A stretch of DNA of 64,000 nt from Lysobacteraceae bacterium (GCA_023657465.1 JAGTJX010000003.1:499889-563888); one strand, 5' to 3'. Shown: positions 17,344 to 27,023, numbered from the stretch's first letter. Made by a program: numbers and translations. Notes: generated by a model from the sequence alone, not told the origin.

Positions 17344-19169
17344 GAACTCACCCTCCCCAGAGGAATACTCATTCGGAAACATGCTCCACCACTTGCGCGG
17401 TCTTCATACTCGATCACTCCTCCTGCTTCGTGAATGACTTTCTGTACGAGTGGAAGTCCTAGACCTGTGCCTTCAGCTTTAGAAGTCACGAAGGGTTGGA
17501 AAAGTTTTTCTTTTACTGACTCAGGCACTCCAGGCCCATTGTCCATCCAGAGGATCTCAAGGAAGGACTCAAGTTTAGTTCCTAGGATTTCGATTTTGCT
17601 CGCTTCTGCTTGAATAGAATTCTGCATGAGATTACTGAGTGCTTGTACCCATGAATCGAAGTCACCCGAGATGGTATGGTGACTGACCTGCGAGAGATTC
17701 CAATCAATGTCGATTTTCTGCTTTTCACACACTGTTGCGTACTGAGCGATGACCACTTCAGCAACTTCGCTCATAGAGAACGATTTGATCTTTCCTGAAG
17801 AGAGCTTTGAGAGTCTGAGATAACTCTGAGTGATGTTCTCAAGACGATCGACGGATTCTAAGATGGATTGCACAGAACTTCTCACGAGCGGAGAGTTAGA
17901 CTTCTCCAGACCATCGAGTACTAGTTCTGCTTCTAGTCCAATCGAATGAAGAGGGTTTCTCACTTCATGCGCGACTTGTGCAGAGAGACGAGCTACAGCT
18001 GCGAGTTGTTCGGCAGATTGTAGTCTTCGCTGAATTTCGATTTGATCAGTGAAGTCTTCAATGAGAAGCACCCATCCGCAAGGCTCTCCTGTTTCGTGTC
18101 TTAAGGGATGAAATGATCCACCCAATACTTTGCCTTCAAATTCCTTGGGTTCAATCCGTGTAGGGATTTCATCGAGATGAGTACCTACGAATTTTTGAAT
18201 CATCGAGACCGATGTGAGATCATGCCCTAGAACATCATTGGCCAGAGCACCTAACCACTTGAGAGCCTGCGGGTTACTTTGAGTGATTTGGCCTTTGAGA
18301 TTAGTCACGATCAATACCGATTGCATGGAACTCAGAATATTTCTATTCAACGTGGCAAGCTCACGGAGCAATTTATTTTGAGATTCAAGCCTAGCACTCT
18401 GAGACTCGACTTGTTTTTCCCACTCGAGCAAGTGCGTTGCCATTCTGTGGAACTCCCATGCGAGAGTCGATACTTCATCGTTCCTCGTGAGTGAAAGAGC
18501 TGGAATTTTGGATTTGAATTCTTTTGCGAGTCCCTTTTCTGAGATCTGTCTCACCCAACCGATGAGATCTTGCAAAGGTCTTAAAGCATGTTCACCAAAC
18601 CACAGAAGAAGGAGTGAGAGCCCTACGATGACTGCAAGCAAGATCTGCAATCCCGTCTTAAGATCACCGACTCTGCGCTCGGCATCGACGAGAGTGAGTC
18701 TACCTAAGCGGTCGGATTCACCGACAGCCCATTCTAATTCTGAAACGTATTCTTCAAACGTCGCGCGATTCTGAGTTCCTGCTTTGAGTTCGGCTCGCAT
18801 TTTCTCCCATTGAGCGGAGAATCCCACTAACCAATCTTTCCAAGCTTTTGCGTGAGCTTCGGAGTCAAACGCTTTTCCAGATTCAATATAGGGCTTGAGT
18901 CTCTCGATCTCAGTGCCCATGACTTCCACTACCCAGAGAGGCGAAGCAGAATCCCTACCCCATTCGCGCTTCAAAGTATCAGAGTCTGCACGGAGCTGGA
19001 CCAACCAGCGGTTCATAGGTTGGATGTGTTTTGAGATGCGATCGAGTGCTCCGTTGACTTGAGTGATTCGGTACAGGCTGAGGGTAGACCCAAGGACGGA
19101 GAGGACAATAAGCCCCCCAACCCCCATGAGAATGCGTCTCCTAAACGGTGCTCCACCCATTACACCCAT
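17340..19169 (-). CDS. Membrane sensor histidine kinase with HAMP and PAS domains
   Basis: Inner-membrane kinase of 609 residues, partner of the sigma-54 regulator. TM1 lies at about residues 13-33 (ILMGVGGLIVLSVLGSTLSL). A periplasmic helical sensor region runs to about 170, and TM2 is ILLAVIVGLSLLLLWFG. HAMP and a short coiled coil follow (SQSARLESQNKLLRELATLN), then a PAS domain (about 275-390, SSMQSVLIVTNLKGQITQSN). HisKA carries the phospho-His in AHEVRNPLHSIG. HATPase shows the N box LMQNSIQAEA, G1 DNGPGVPE and G2 GTGLGLPLVQK. The stop overlaps the regulator start. The signal is unknown. Confidence 0.95.
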   Translation of the reverse strand: MGVMGGAPFRRRILMGVGGLIVLSVLGSTLSLYRITQVNGALDRISKHIQPMNRWLVQLRADSDTLKREWGRDSASPLWVVEVMGTEIERLKPYIESGKAFDSEAHAKAWKDWLVGFSAQWEKMRAELKAGTQNRATFEEYVSELEWAVGESDRLGRLTLVDAERRVGDLKTGLQILLAVIVGLSLLLLWFGEHALRPLQDLIGWVRQISEKGLAKEFKSKIPALSLTRNDEVSTLAWEFHRMATHLLEWEKQVESQSARLESQNKLLRELATLNRNILSSMQSVLIVTNLKGQITQSNPQALKWLGALANDVLGHDLTSVSMIQKFVGTHLDEIPTRIEPKEFEGKVLGGSFHPLRHETGEPCGWVLLIEDFTDQIEIQRRLQSAEQLAAVARLSAQVAHEVRNPLHSIGLEAELVLDGLEKSNSPLVRSSVQSILESVDRLENITQSYLRLSKLSSGKIKSFSMSEVAEVVIAQYATVCEKQKIDIDWNLSQVSHHTISGDFDSWVQALSNLMQNSIQAEASKIEILGTKLESFLEILWMDNGPGVPESVKEKLFQPFVTSKAEGTGLGLPLVQKVIHEAGGVIEYEDRASGGACFRMSIPLGRVSS

Positions 19170-19275
19170 ACTTGAGCTAGTTTACCCTAGTTTGGGTGAG
19201 CAAATCTAAGAATCTTAGGCTTTGACACTATGCGCCTTACCTGGTAGCTATCCCCCAAGCCTTGGACTCAACTAT

Positions 19276-20454
19276 ATGAACGAAACTACACAATCTATTT
19301 TTATAACTTGCTCCCTAGGATTTGAAGAAGCGCTGGGAGCCGAGCTCTCTAGGCTCGCTCCAGACTCGCCCGTTAAACTCGAAAAAGGCGGCGTTTCCGT
19401 CGACTCCACATTAGAGAATCTCTACAGAATTTTGCAACGCTCACAGATCGCATCACGTTCTCTTGTACAACTAAAATCCTTCGCAGCTCATAATCCGCCG
19501 ATGCTTTATTCACAAACCCGACGTCTTGATTGGGAGAAACACATTGGACCTCACCGCACGTTTGCAGTCGATTGCGTTCTATCGAAGTCTTCTGATCACA
19601 AGTGGCAAGATCCCAATGCGCCAAGATCCACACTCAATAATTCTTTAGGCACCGCTCTCAAAATCAAAGACGCCATCTGCGACCGTATCCGCACTGAATG
19701 CAATGACGTTCGCCCCGATGTCGATCGTGAATCTCCAGACGTGAGAGTTCACGCGTATGTGAAAGACGGCAAATGCAGCTTGAGCTTAGATGCTTCAGGA
19801 TTCTCACTTCATGAACGCGGCTACCGTGTGGCTCAAGGCGAAGCTCCACTGAAAGAAAACTTAGCTGCTGCTTGTCTCGAATACACTGGCTGGACTCCAG
19901 ACCAAGTACTCTATGATCCTTTCTGTGGATCAGGAACATTCCTCATTGAAGCAGCGCTGAAGGCTACAAAAGCGCTCCATCATCTTCCTAACCGCAGATA
20001 CGGCGTGAAACATTGGCCAGATTTCAATCCAGTGATCTGGGACAGAGTCGCTCGTGAAGTGAAGGCTATTAAGCTAGAAGAAAAACCAAAACTCAAACTC
20101 TTCGGCTCTGATCAATCTCGTCAAATGACGACTCTGACTTCAAGAAACGCAGAACGCGCGCGCGTACTCGAGTACCTCACGATCACGACTCAAGATTTTT
20201 TCAATTCCAAGCCACCGACTGAGACCCCAGGAATCATCATCATGAATCCTCCGTACGGCGAGCGAATGGAAGCCAATGCGGATTTCTTTAAGCGCATCGG
20301 CGATCACCTCAAGCACTACTACAAGGGTTGGAATGTTTGGATGCTCTTGGGATCTAAAGAATCACTGAAACAAATCGGCCTCCGTACAGCTAAGCGCATT
20401 CCCATTTTCAACGGCCCGATTGAGTGCCGTCTTGTGAAGTTCGAGCTTTATTAA
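19276..20454 (+). CDS. rlmL: THUMP-domain RNA methyltransferase (RlmL N-terminal-type, 23S rRNA m2G)
   Basis: Cytosolic RNA methyltransferase of about 392 residues. ATG 19276 is chosen because the THUMP-containing fold starts at QSIFITCSLGFEEALGAEL. The upstream in-frame 18 codons look non-coding. The THUMP region runs to about 165 (RVHAYVKDGKCSLSLDASG). The Rossmann methylase has motif I VLYDPFCGSGTFLIEAA and the catalytic motif IIMNPPYGERM. This corresponds to the RlmL half of E. coli RlmKL, which makes m2G2445. The RlmK half is absent, as in many bacteria. Substrate position is inferred from family. Confidence 0.87.
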   Translation: MNETTQSIFITCSLGFEEALGAELSRLAPDSPVKLEKGGVSVDSTLENLYRILQRSQIASRSLVQLKSFAAHNPPMLYSQTRRLDWEKHIGPHRTFAVDCVLSKSSDHKWQDPNAPRSTLNNSLGTALKIKDAICDRIRTECNDVRPDVDRESPDVRVHAYVKDGKCSLSLDASGFSLHERGYRVAQGEAPLKENLAAACLEYTGWTPDQVLYDPFCGSGTFLIEAALKATKALHHLPNRRYGVKHWPDFNPVIWDRVAREVKAIKLEEKPKLKLFGSDQSRQMTTLTSRNAERARVLEYLTITTQDFFNSKPPTETPGIIIMNPPYGERMEANADFFKRIGDHLKHYYKGWNVWMLLGSKESLKQIGLRTAKRIPIFNGPIECRLVKFELY

Positions 20455-20569
20455 AAGCACACCGCTGAACCAATAAGGGTTCAAAAACCTCTTAGCCCCT
20501 CGCACGATATGCCGCTTTTAAACCATTTTTGCTTCAATTGACCTGAAATGAATGTGATATTAAACGCCG

Positions 20570-20962
20570 ATGTTTAACGCGAACTCCAAAACCGACCCCG
20601 CACGCCCCTCTACATGGAAAAAGTACAAAAAAGGGATGTGCGATGGCTGCTGGTCGGGTTGCTGCACTCTCCCAGTTGAAGCTTCAGTGAATGACCTCAT
20701 CCGTCTGGGACTTGCATCCAAAGACGAAGCGGCTATGAGCTTAAAGCCCATCGCAAAACGCCTGATCAAAGACCGTATCATCCAGAAGTTTGATGCCAAG
20801 TCGCAGTTATTCGTTCTGGCTCAAAGAGCAGGCCGTGATTGCATCTATCTCCACGAGAAAACACGCCTCTGCACCGTCTACGAGAAGCGCCCCAGCGTAT
20901 GCCGTGGGTTCCCAACTGAGCTAGGACCCAAACCTGGCTATTGCCCTGAGCGTCGCAAGTAG
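20570..20962 (+). CDS. YkgJ-family Cys-rich (metal-cluster) protein
   Basis: A 130-residue cytosolic protein of the YkgJ/UPF0153 family, thought to bind Zn or an Fe-S cluster. The cysteine pattern is clear: MCDGCWSGCCTLPVE near residue 25, then GRDCIYL, LCTVYEKRPSVCRGFP and GYCPERRK. No catalytic role is established for the family. It precedes typA by 36 bases on the same strand and may be co-transcribed with it. A second family member lies at 23679 on the other strand. Confidence 0.85.
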   Translation: MFNANSKTDPARPSTWKKYKKGMCDGCWSGCCTLPVEASVNDLIRLGLASKDEAAMSLKPIAKRLIKDRIIQKFDAKSQLFVLAQRAGRDCIYLHEKTRLCTVYEKRPSVCRGFPTELGPKPGYCPERRK

Positions 20963-20998
20963 TGTAGGGTCGCTTTTCACATACTTTTTGGAGATCTC

Positions 20999-22873
20999 AT
21001 GTCGGAAATCAGAAATATTTGCATCATTGCTCACGTCGATCACGGTAAAACAACACTCGTCGATCACCTCCTCCGCCAAGCAGGAACCTACGCTGCTCAC
21101 CAAGTCGCAACCGATCGCGTGATGGACTCGGGAGATTTGGAGCGCGAACGCGGAATCACGATCCAAGCTAAGAACACTTCTGTTCGTGTGGGCGATACCA
21201 AGATCAACATCGTCGATACTCCAGGCCACGCTGATTTCGGCGGCGAAGTCGAACGTATTTTAGGAATGGTCGATGGCGCGATGCTACTTGTCGATGCTGC
21301 TGAAGGTCCACTTCCACAGACTCGTTTCGTTCTCCAGAAAGCTCTCCAACAAGGTCTCAAAGTGAATCTCGTTGTGAACAAAGTTGACCGCCCAGAATGT
21401 AAAGACGGCAAACGCGTTCAAGAAGTCGTGAACCAAGCGTTCGACTTATTCGTAGAACTCGGCGCTACAGAAGAACAAGCTAGTTTCGAAATCGTTTATG
21501 CCTGTGCTCGCGAAGGCTGGTGCACCATGGACTTCGATGCGATCCCTGATCTCATTGCCAAGAAAACCAAAGGCAGTTTAAAACCCCTATTCGATCTCGT
21601 ACTGAAGTCAGTACCTAAGCCATGGAGCACGGATCTTCCAGGTTTCCAGATGTTAGTCTCCAATATTTCTTATTCTGATTACGTCGGTCGTTTGGCTATC
21701 GGAAGAATCTTATCTGGCAAAATCAAGAAAAACGAACGTGCATTCCGCAAAGGCATTAAAGCAGACGGCACTCCACATAATGAAGCTTTCTCTGTTTCTC
21801 AGCTCTATACATTCGAAGGCTTGAAACAAGCTGAAGTGAACGAACTCTCCATGGGAGACATCGTCGTTCTCGCAGGTTGTGAGAATTTCGAAATCGGTGA
21901 CACCATCGTGACTCCGGATACGATTCCTGCACGTGAACGCATCACGGTTGAGAAACCTACTCTTGCAATGATTTTCTCAGTCAACACCTCACCTCTTTCA
22001 GGCCAAGAAGGCGAAGCCATTCAATCACGTAAACTTCGTGAACGACTCATCAAAGAAGTTCGTCACAACGTGGCTCTTCGTTTCGAAGAATCAGAGACAT
22101 CAGACCAATTCAGAGTTTTAGGTCGTGGAGAACTCCAATTTGCGATTCTCATCGAACAGATGAGACGTGAAGGATTTGAGTTCATGGTCGGTAAGCCGAT
22201 CGTTCTCTACAAAACAATCGATGGCGAAAAACATGAGCCAATGGAGAAAGCGATTTTGGATCTTCCAGAAGAGTTTGCATCCGAAGTCACTCAGCTTTTC
22301 CAAAACCGTAAGGGACTTCTAACCAAATACGAAGCTCAAGACAATACTGGCGGTGGTAAGCAACGCGTCCGTCTCGAGATCGATATACCTACTCGCGGAC
22401 TCTTGGGGATGCGCTCACGCTACCTGACTGCGACTCGTGGAGAAGGATTGTTCAATACATTGTTCATGGAATACGCTCCGTACAAGGGCGAGCTCCCTCA
22501 CCGCTCAAGCGGCGCGCTTATCGCTGACCGTACGGGTGAGACTGTGGAATACGCACTCCTCACGCTTGAAGAACGCGGAGTCCTATTCTTCGGACCTGGA
22601 GTGAAAGTTTATGAAGGCATGATCATCGGCGAGAACTCCAAGGACAACGACATGAACGTCAATCCTTGTAAGGAAAAGAAACTCACGAACATCCGCTCAG
22701 CTGGAGCAGAGTTCTTGGTTCGTCTAGCTGGAACGAAGAAGATGTCACTTGAACAACACATTGACTGGGTGGACGAAGATGAGTGGATTGAGATCACTCC
22801 TGAATCGATCCGATTACGTAAAAAAGTATTGCAACTCAATCTACGTAGCGTGAAAAGATCTGAGAGAGTTTAG
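20999..22873 (+). CDS. typA: Ribosome-associated GTPase TypA/BipA
   Basis: Translational GTPase of 624 residues that binds the 70S ribosome and helps subunit assembly and stress adaptation. G1 is AHVDHGKTTLVDHLL, G2 RERGITIQAKNTSV, G3 VDTPGHADFGGEVER and G4 VVNKVDRPE. The TypA-specific C-terminal domain includes GMRSRYLTATRGEG and KEKKLTNIRSAGAEFLVRL. The start has a GGAG ribosome-binding sequence 6 bases upstream. After the stop, TTAGAATATTCTAA forms a 14-base palindrome without a T run, so termination there is uncertain. Confidence 0.98.
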   Translation: MSEIRNICIIAHVDHGKTTLVDHLLRQAGTYAAHQVATDRVMDSGDLERERGITIQAKNTSVRVGDTKINIVDTPGHADFGGEVERILGMVDGAMLLVDAAEGPLPQTRFVLQKALQQGLKVNLVVNKVDRPECKDGKRVQEVVNQAFDLFVELGATEEQASFEIVYACAREGWCTMDFDAIPDLIAKKTKGSLKPLFDLVLKSVPKPWSTDLPGFQMLVSNISYSDYVGRLAIGRILSGKIKKNERAFRKGIKADGTPHNEAFSVSQLYTFEGLKQAEVNELSMGDIVVLAGCENFEIGDTIVTPDTIPARERITVEKPTLAMIFSVNTSPLSGQEGEAIQSRKLRERLIKEVRHNVALRFEESETSDQFRVLGRGELQFAILIEQMRREGFEFMVGKPIVLYKTIDGEKHEPMEKAILDLPEEFASEVTQLFQNRKGLLTKYEAQDNTGGGKQRVRLEIDIPTRGLLGMRSRYLTATRGEGLFNTLFMEYAPYKGELPHRSSGALIADRTGETVEYALLTLEERGVLFFGPGVKVYEGMIIGENSKDNDMNVNPCKEKKLTNIRSAGAEFLVRLAGTKKMSLEQHIDWVDEDEWIEITPESIRLRKKVLQLNLRSVKRSERV

Positions 22874-23021
22874 AATATTCTAATTTAGGACTTACCATTA
22901 GCTCCATAAAACTGATTTTTATCTTTAAAAACTAAGATAGATTTCGACTTTAGTTCGCAATATTCCTAAGACAAACTAGAAACAATACTGATTTATAAAT
23001 ATTCATAGCAACCCTCTTTCT

Positions 23022-23201
23022 CTATTTAGTCCAGCTTCCAATATTCTTTCCATCATTCGAAGAAGCATCTGTAACCATTTGCCTCTTAACTTCTCTTTCT
23101 TTTGTATGTTCATAATTGCCTTGCTGAGCATGCACAGTCATTACAACCGCCATCATGAGAACGACTACTACCCCTGCGAATCCTTTAATGAATGAGATCA
23201 T
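23022..23201 (-). CDS. Very small secreted protein (59 residues)
   Basis: Short gene found by reading the minus strand. ATG 23201 is preceded by GGAGAATAAAGT, a good ribosome-binding site, and follows the stop of the 23205 gene after 3 bases. The peptide begins MISFIKGFAGVVVVLMMAVV and continues MTVHAQQGNYEH, a signal peptide with a probable cut after HAQ or VHA. The mature 33 residues end SSNDGKNIGSWTK and are hydrophilic. Function unknown, but coupling to the neighbouring exported basic protein suggests a shared role. Confidence 0.6.
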   Translation of the reverse strand: MISFIKGFAGVVVVLMMAVVMTVHAQQGNYEHTKEREVKRQMVTDASSNDGKNIGSWTK

Positions 23202-23204
23202 ACT

Positions 23205-23483
23205 TTATTCTCCAGAAGGTGTTTCATGTTTACCAGCAATTTTACTTTTTCTAAGAGTAAGATTAGAACTTCTTTTGCTATCTGGTTTAGCTCTAGCAAT
23301 TTTCCGATCCAAGCGAGCCTCACGACGAGCGTCTCTTTTTGAATAATCTTTTTCTCTATATTCTTTTTTAGCAGCTCTCCTGTCTGCCCACCTACCCGCA
23401 AAAGAATCGCTCAAAACCAAGGTGTTTAATAAAACTGAAAAAGTCAGTAAACCTGCTACAAATTTTATTTTTAATAATTTCAT
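23205..23483 (-). CDS. Small secreted basic protein
   Basis: Predicted exported protein of about 92 residues. ATG 23483 is preferred over 23534 because MKLLKIKFVAGLLTFSVLLN starts a normal signal peptide, cut probably after SFA. The mature part is strongly basic and charged (GRWADRRAAKKEYREKDY, DARREARLDRKIARAK) and could bind nucleic acid, lipopolysaccharide or peptidoglycan (inference). It is the first gene of a two-gene unit with the 59-residue secreted protein. The 23484-23678 stretch upstream is AT-rich and likely holds the promoter. Confidence 0.65.
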   Translation of the reverse strand: MKLLKIKFVAGLLTFSVLLNTLVLSDSFAGRWADRRAAKKEYREKDYSKRDARREARLDRKIARAKPDSKRSSNLTLRKSKIAGKHETPSGE

Positions 23484-23678
23484 CTGAATCCCTCTTTCTA
23501 TATTTATGAGTATAGACAGTTTTAAAAGTTCCACAATTGTGTCAAAAATGATTTTTTAAATAAATTTTGATAAATCAAGTTATACAAGACGACTACCATC
23601 GCGTGTGTACAAAAGGGCATATAACCTAGTCCCGGAACTATTTGGCCATGGCTCTAATTAAATCTTAGAGAAAAAAAA

Positions 23679-24041
23679 CTAAGGAAACACCCACCCAGGC
23701 CTAAGCGGCGGTAGCCCGTGAGCGGCTCTGGCCTCATCGCATCTGGGATAATGATTCCCGTCCTCATAAGACGCTGTGAACGCACGACAGGGAGTGGGAC
23801 GGCTATCATAGATAGTGCAAGCGACGAACTTCCCTATTCTCCCTTCAAGTGCCACGCACTTGCGAGAGTGCTTCTCGTTCGTTCCTTTCATATTGCGATG
23901 GAATTCGTCTTGTTCTTCAGTCATTTCAATGGGCACGGGATTCGGCCTCTCACGAATCTCTGCTTCTCGCCAATAGAATGCGACTCGGAAGTGAGCACAA
24001 CACGCTCCGCATATTTGACAAGGATGAACAGAGAGTGACAT
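23679..24041 (-). CDS. YkgJ-family Cys-rich protein
   Basis: A 120-residue member of the YkgJ/UPF0153 metal-binding family. The pattern is PCQICGACCAHFRVAFYWRE at the N-terminus, then KCVALEGRIGKFVACTIYDS, RPTPCRAF and a late Cys in YPRCDEAR. The CxxCGxCC plus CxxxxxRPxxC arrangement is diagnostic. The function of this family is not established. It is a single gene, divergently arranged with the DUF1905-type gene that starts 15 bases to its right. Confidence 0.85.
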   Translation of the reverse strand: MSLSVHPCQICGACCAHFRVAFYWREAEIRERPNPVPIEMTEEQDEFHRNMKGTNEKHSRKCVALEGRIGKFVACTIYDSRPTPCRAFTASYEDGNHYPRCDEARAAHGLPPLRPGWVFP

Positions 24042-24055
24042 AAACTAGCTTTAGT

Positions 24056-24559
24056 ATGCCAAAAATAGCGTATCAAGCAAAAATTGAAGTTTTAGACTCG
24101 TTTAACATGCACTATGTTCCGGTACCCAAGAAGACCGTCAAACAGCTAGGCATGGAATTCAAAGCGAGACTCCTCTGCACTTTGAACAAGAAAATCAAAT
24201 TCTCCTGCGGCCTCATTCCACTAGGAGAAGGCATCGGATTCATCATGCTATCCAAAGCTCGCATGAAAGAAATAGGAGTGCAGCGAGGCTCTTCGGTCAA
24301 AGTAGAGCTCGTACTCGACAAGAGCAAATACGGACTTCCCATGGCAGAAGAACTTGAGGAGTTACTGAAGCAAGATGACAAAGGTCGCGAGCGATTCGAC
24401 AAACTCACTCCGGGTAAGCAGCGCACAATTTTATACTATGTAGGATCAGTCAAAGATACTGACGCACGATTAGAACGAGCGATTCTATTGATTACGAATC
24501 TGAAGAAAGCCACTCCTGGCAAAGAAACATTCCGCCAGATGTTAGGAATCAAAAACTAA
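24056..24559 (+). CDS. DUF1905/YdeI-like (OmpD-associated) domain protein
   Basis: A 167-residue cytosolic protein. The first 95 residues form a small beta barrel of the DUF1905 type (VPKKTVKQLGMEFKARLLCT, LIPLGEGIGFIMLSKARMKE, GSSVKVELVLDKSKYGLPM). The C-terminal helices match the YdeI/OmdA segment (FDKLTPGKQRTILYYVGSVK, ERAILLITNLKK). Proteins with these two parts are sometimes annotated as bacteriocin-protection or OmpD-associated proteins, but no biochemical role is proven. It is divergent from the YkgJ-family gene. Confidence 0.7.
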   Translation: MPKIAYQAKIEVLDSFNMHYVPVPKKTVKQLGMEFKARLLCTLNKKIKFSCGLIPLGEGIGFIMLSKARMKEIGVQRGSSVKVELVLDKSKYGLPMAEELEELLKQDDKGRERFDKLTPGKQRTILYYVGSVKDTDARLERAILLITNLKKATPGKETFRQMLGIKN

Positions 24560-24560
24560 T

Positions 24561-25499
24561 TTACTGACTCTGCAGCTGGAATGTTTTGATCACTCCACGA
24601 TTACTTGATCTCACCGTACACTCAAGTGATTCAGGAAGACCTAGTCTTCCCGAAGTTTTCACATCTGCTGCAGCTATACAATCTAGATAATAAGTCACGG
24701 CAAACGAAGACATGGAACTCGATTTAGTAATTGCCGTAAGCTGTCTTGTCCTACGATCCCATTTAGCAGATTCAAACAACACAGGGGTATCAATTCCGAA
24801 GAAATATGAGACCTCTACCCATTGAAACGGTGTGAGCATTTTATAAAAATCTACTTCATGAGAAAGCGTACGACCGGACATCACGAATCGGTATTTCTTA
24901 GCTGAATCTACATAAACTCGCTCTAACTGTTCAGCACTGTGATCTGTAGGTGAGACTACGAGAGCCTGATTCAGTTCAGTTGATCCAGCTGTATTTTTGA
25001 AATTGAATTTCATTCCATCAGTTGGATATCCATCGGCAACGACTTCACCTTTGATGTTGTCGCCAGAGAGATTGCCTGTGAGCACGAAGGAAGACTTGGA
25101 TTGAACATTCAATCTCGGATCAGCGAGCATGGGATTGAAACCCACACGGAATAAGTTTCTCTCGGGATCAAAATAAGATTCATTGAAAGTTATCGTGAGC
25201 TTCTTCTCCGGTAGCTGAAGTTCAAGTGTCGCTCGGAGGACAGTTCGAAGGAGAGACTTCGATTGTGTCGGCGGATTATAGATTTCAGAATCTGCACTGA
25301 GACTTAGTGTTCCTACTCCGACGACTTCATCTGTCTTCTGATTGAGCACTTCACCAGTGAATGTACCCTTCAACGCATCTAGCTTAGCTAGAGTATCCAT
25401 CATCTTCTGACGGTCGATTGATTCTGGATCGACTGGCGGTCCACAGTGAATGAGACCGAGTGAAAGCACGAGAACAATGATGTGAAGATGCTTGGTCAC
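24561..25499 (-). CDS. Lipoprotein of unknown function
   Basis: A 312-residue predicted lipoprotein. The signal peptide MTKHLHIIVLVLSLGLIHC ends in the lipobox LIHC, followed by GPPVDPES. The mature protein is beta-rich with repeated strands (LKGTFTGEVLNQKTDEVVG, LELQLPEKKLTITFNESYF), like a lipocalin or barrel-type periplasmic domain, though I cannot place it. Cysteines occur only near the C-terminus (LDCIA, LECTV). It ends 1 base after the convergent DUF1905 gene. The upstream region 25500-25553 is shared with the divergent TolC-type gene. Confidence 0.75.
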   Translation of the reverse strand: MTKHLHIIVLVLSLGLIHCGPPVDPESIDRQKMMDTLAKLDALKGTFTGEVLNQKTDEVVGVGTLSLSADSEIYNPPTQSKSLLRTVLRATLELQLPEKKLTITFNESYFDPERNLFRVGFNPMLADPRLNVQSKSSFVLTGNLSGDNIKGEVVADGYPTDGMKFNFKNTAGSTELNQALVVSPTDHSAEQLERVYVDSAKKYRFVMSGRTLSHEVDFYKMLTPFQWVEVSYFFGIDTPVLFESAKWDRRTRQLTAITKSSSMSSFAVTYYLDCIAAADVKTSGRLGLPESLECTVRSSNRGVIKTFQLQSQ

Positions 25500-25565
25500 G
25501 ATTTGATATTCCCCTTTTAATTTGAGAGCTAAGGGAATAAATATGCTTCCATAATGGAAAGCGCA

Positions 25566-27023
25566 ATGGCTAGCCTATCTTCGACTCTAACATCTCGCAT
25601 TATACTTACTCGTGGCATCGTTGTAGTCGTTCTTTCATTTTTTGCTGCTCATTTTTCCTATGCCGCAGTTGATAAAAAAACACTCACTCCTGATCAGTAT
25701 TTGGAGCAAGTGAAGAAGTCCAACCAAGCTTACGTAAGTTTCATTCAAGCAAGTAGCGGCGGAGAATCCAGATCCAAGGAAGAACGCATCTCAAAAACTC
25801 CTTCGTTTTTTGCAAACGCAACTTATGGTGATGACAGATCCTATCCAACGATTGCACTCCCGGGCTTCAATTTTACAAGCTTACAAACTTACAATATCAC
25901 TTCAGGTTTTAATCAAAACTTTTGGTTTGGATTGCAATCGAAGCTCTACCTTAACTTCTTCTCAACAAACTACGTAGGACTTGCTCCCCAGTGGAGAATC
26001 GTTCAACCAAAAGCAGATCTCACCTATCCTCTTTGGTCAGGAGGTTTCGGTCGCACCACTCAAGCGAGATCTGATCTTGTAGGAGCAGCTGCTCGAGCGA
26101 GTCAGTATCAGAATAGCTTCCAAGCGAAACTTGTGCTCCAAGAAGCAGAAATCAACTACTGGAAGCTTGCCATCGCAACTCAAAGCTACCAGTTACAACT
26201 CAAAGGAATGGAGCGGGCAAAATTTCTCGCTGAATGGGCAAAGTCCCGAGCTGATCGTCACCTCTCTGATCAATCCGATGTTTATCAAACACAAGGGTTC
26301 TACTCATCTAAGCAACTCGAACTCCAGACTGCAATCGATGATCTCCGTGCAATCACTCAAACATTCAACTCAAGTAGAAACATCAACTCCACTGAGCTCA
26401 AAGAAACACTCATCACCATTGATCCAGACTTCCTCTCAGACGCATCTCTGCCTGAAGCGAAACTCAAAATCCGCGATGACTTACGAGCATCCGAGCAACA
26501 AGCGATCGCCGCACAGTCTAATGCGACCCTCTCAGCTGAAAGTACTAAGCCTACATTGAATCTTGTTTTAAGTGGCTGGTTGAACGGAAGAGACAATGGA
26601 TCTACGAATGGAATCAATGCGTGGGATGATCTCTTCCAAGCCAATAGACCGAGCTGGTCTGCCTCTATTCAGTTCAGTACACCACTGGATTTAGGTGCAC
26701 GTGCAGATACTGTTCGGGGATATGAACTCGAGCGCGAGGCTTCCGAGATCGCTTTCCAACGAAAGACTTTCGATACTGAACAATCCTGGCTCGATATGAC
26801 CCGTAAACTTGCTGAAGCTAAGCACCGACTCAAGCTCGCACGCCAAAACGAAGAAATTCAAGCCAAAAAAGCTAAGTTTGAACGTGAGAAATTCCAGCGT
26901 GCCAGAACCACGACCTCTCAAGTCGTTCAATTCGATCAGGACTATTCTAGCGCTCAGTTGCTTCGCTTGAAGATGCAGCTCGAGATTCTTTCACTCGTTG
27001 CACAGTTAAAGTTGTTTGAATGA
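25566..27023 (+). CDS. TolC-family outer-membrane protein
   Basis: Outer-membrane efflux-type protein of about 485 residues. ATG 25566 has GGAAAG before it and gives a basic signal peptide (LTSRIILTRGIVVVVLSFFA, cut after SYA). The mature sequence has two TolC-like repeats of strands plus long coiled helices, e.g. AKSRADRHLSDQSDVYQTQG and KKAKFEREKFQRARTTTSQ, the latter carrying the usual helix 7-8 pattern before VVQFDQDYSSAQLLRLKMQL. No inner-membrane pump or adaptor gene is nearby. A PAP2 phosphatase gene overlaps its stop by 4 bases. It could serve export of a substrate or a scaffold role. Confidence 0.85.
   Translation: MASLSSTLTSRIILTRGIVVVVLSFFAAHFSYAAVDKKTLTPDQYLEQVKKSNQAYVSFIQASSGGESRSKEERISKTPSFFANATYGDDRSYPTIALPGFNFTSLQTYNITSGFNQNFWFGLQSKLYLNFFSTNYVGLAPQWRIVQPKADLTYPLWSGGFGRTTQARSDLVGAAARASQYQNSFQAKLVLQEAEINYWKLAIATQSYQLQLKGMERAKFLAEWAKSRADRHLSDQSDVYQTQGFYSSKQLELQTAIDDLRAITQTFNSSRNINSTELKETLITIDPDFLSDASLPEAKLKIRDDLRASEQQAIAAQSNATLSAESTKPTLNLVLSGWLNGRDNGSTNGINAWDDLFQANRPSWSASIQFSTPLDLGARADTVRGYELEREASEIAFQRKTFDTEQSWLDMTRKLAEAKHRLKLARQNEEIQAKKAKFEREKFQRARTTTSQVVQFDQDYSSAQLLRLKMQLEILSLVAQLKLFE

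Noticed and set aside
20472-20490. TGAACC-AATAAG-GGTTCA hairpin after the RlmL-like gene
   Set aside because: It is a stem of only six pairs followed by A and C bases, so intrinsic termination is not supported.
22870-22883. TTAGAATATTCTAA after typA as a terminator
   Set aside because: The palindrome is AT-rich and weak, with no T run following. Not listed as a feature.
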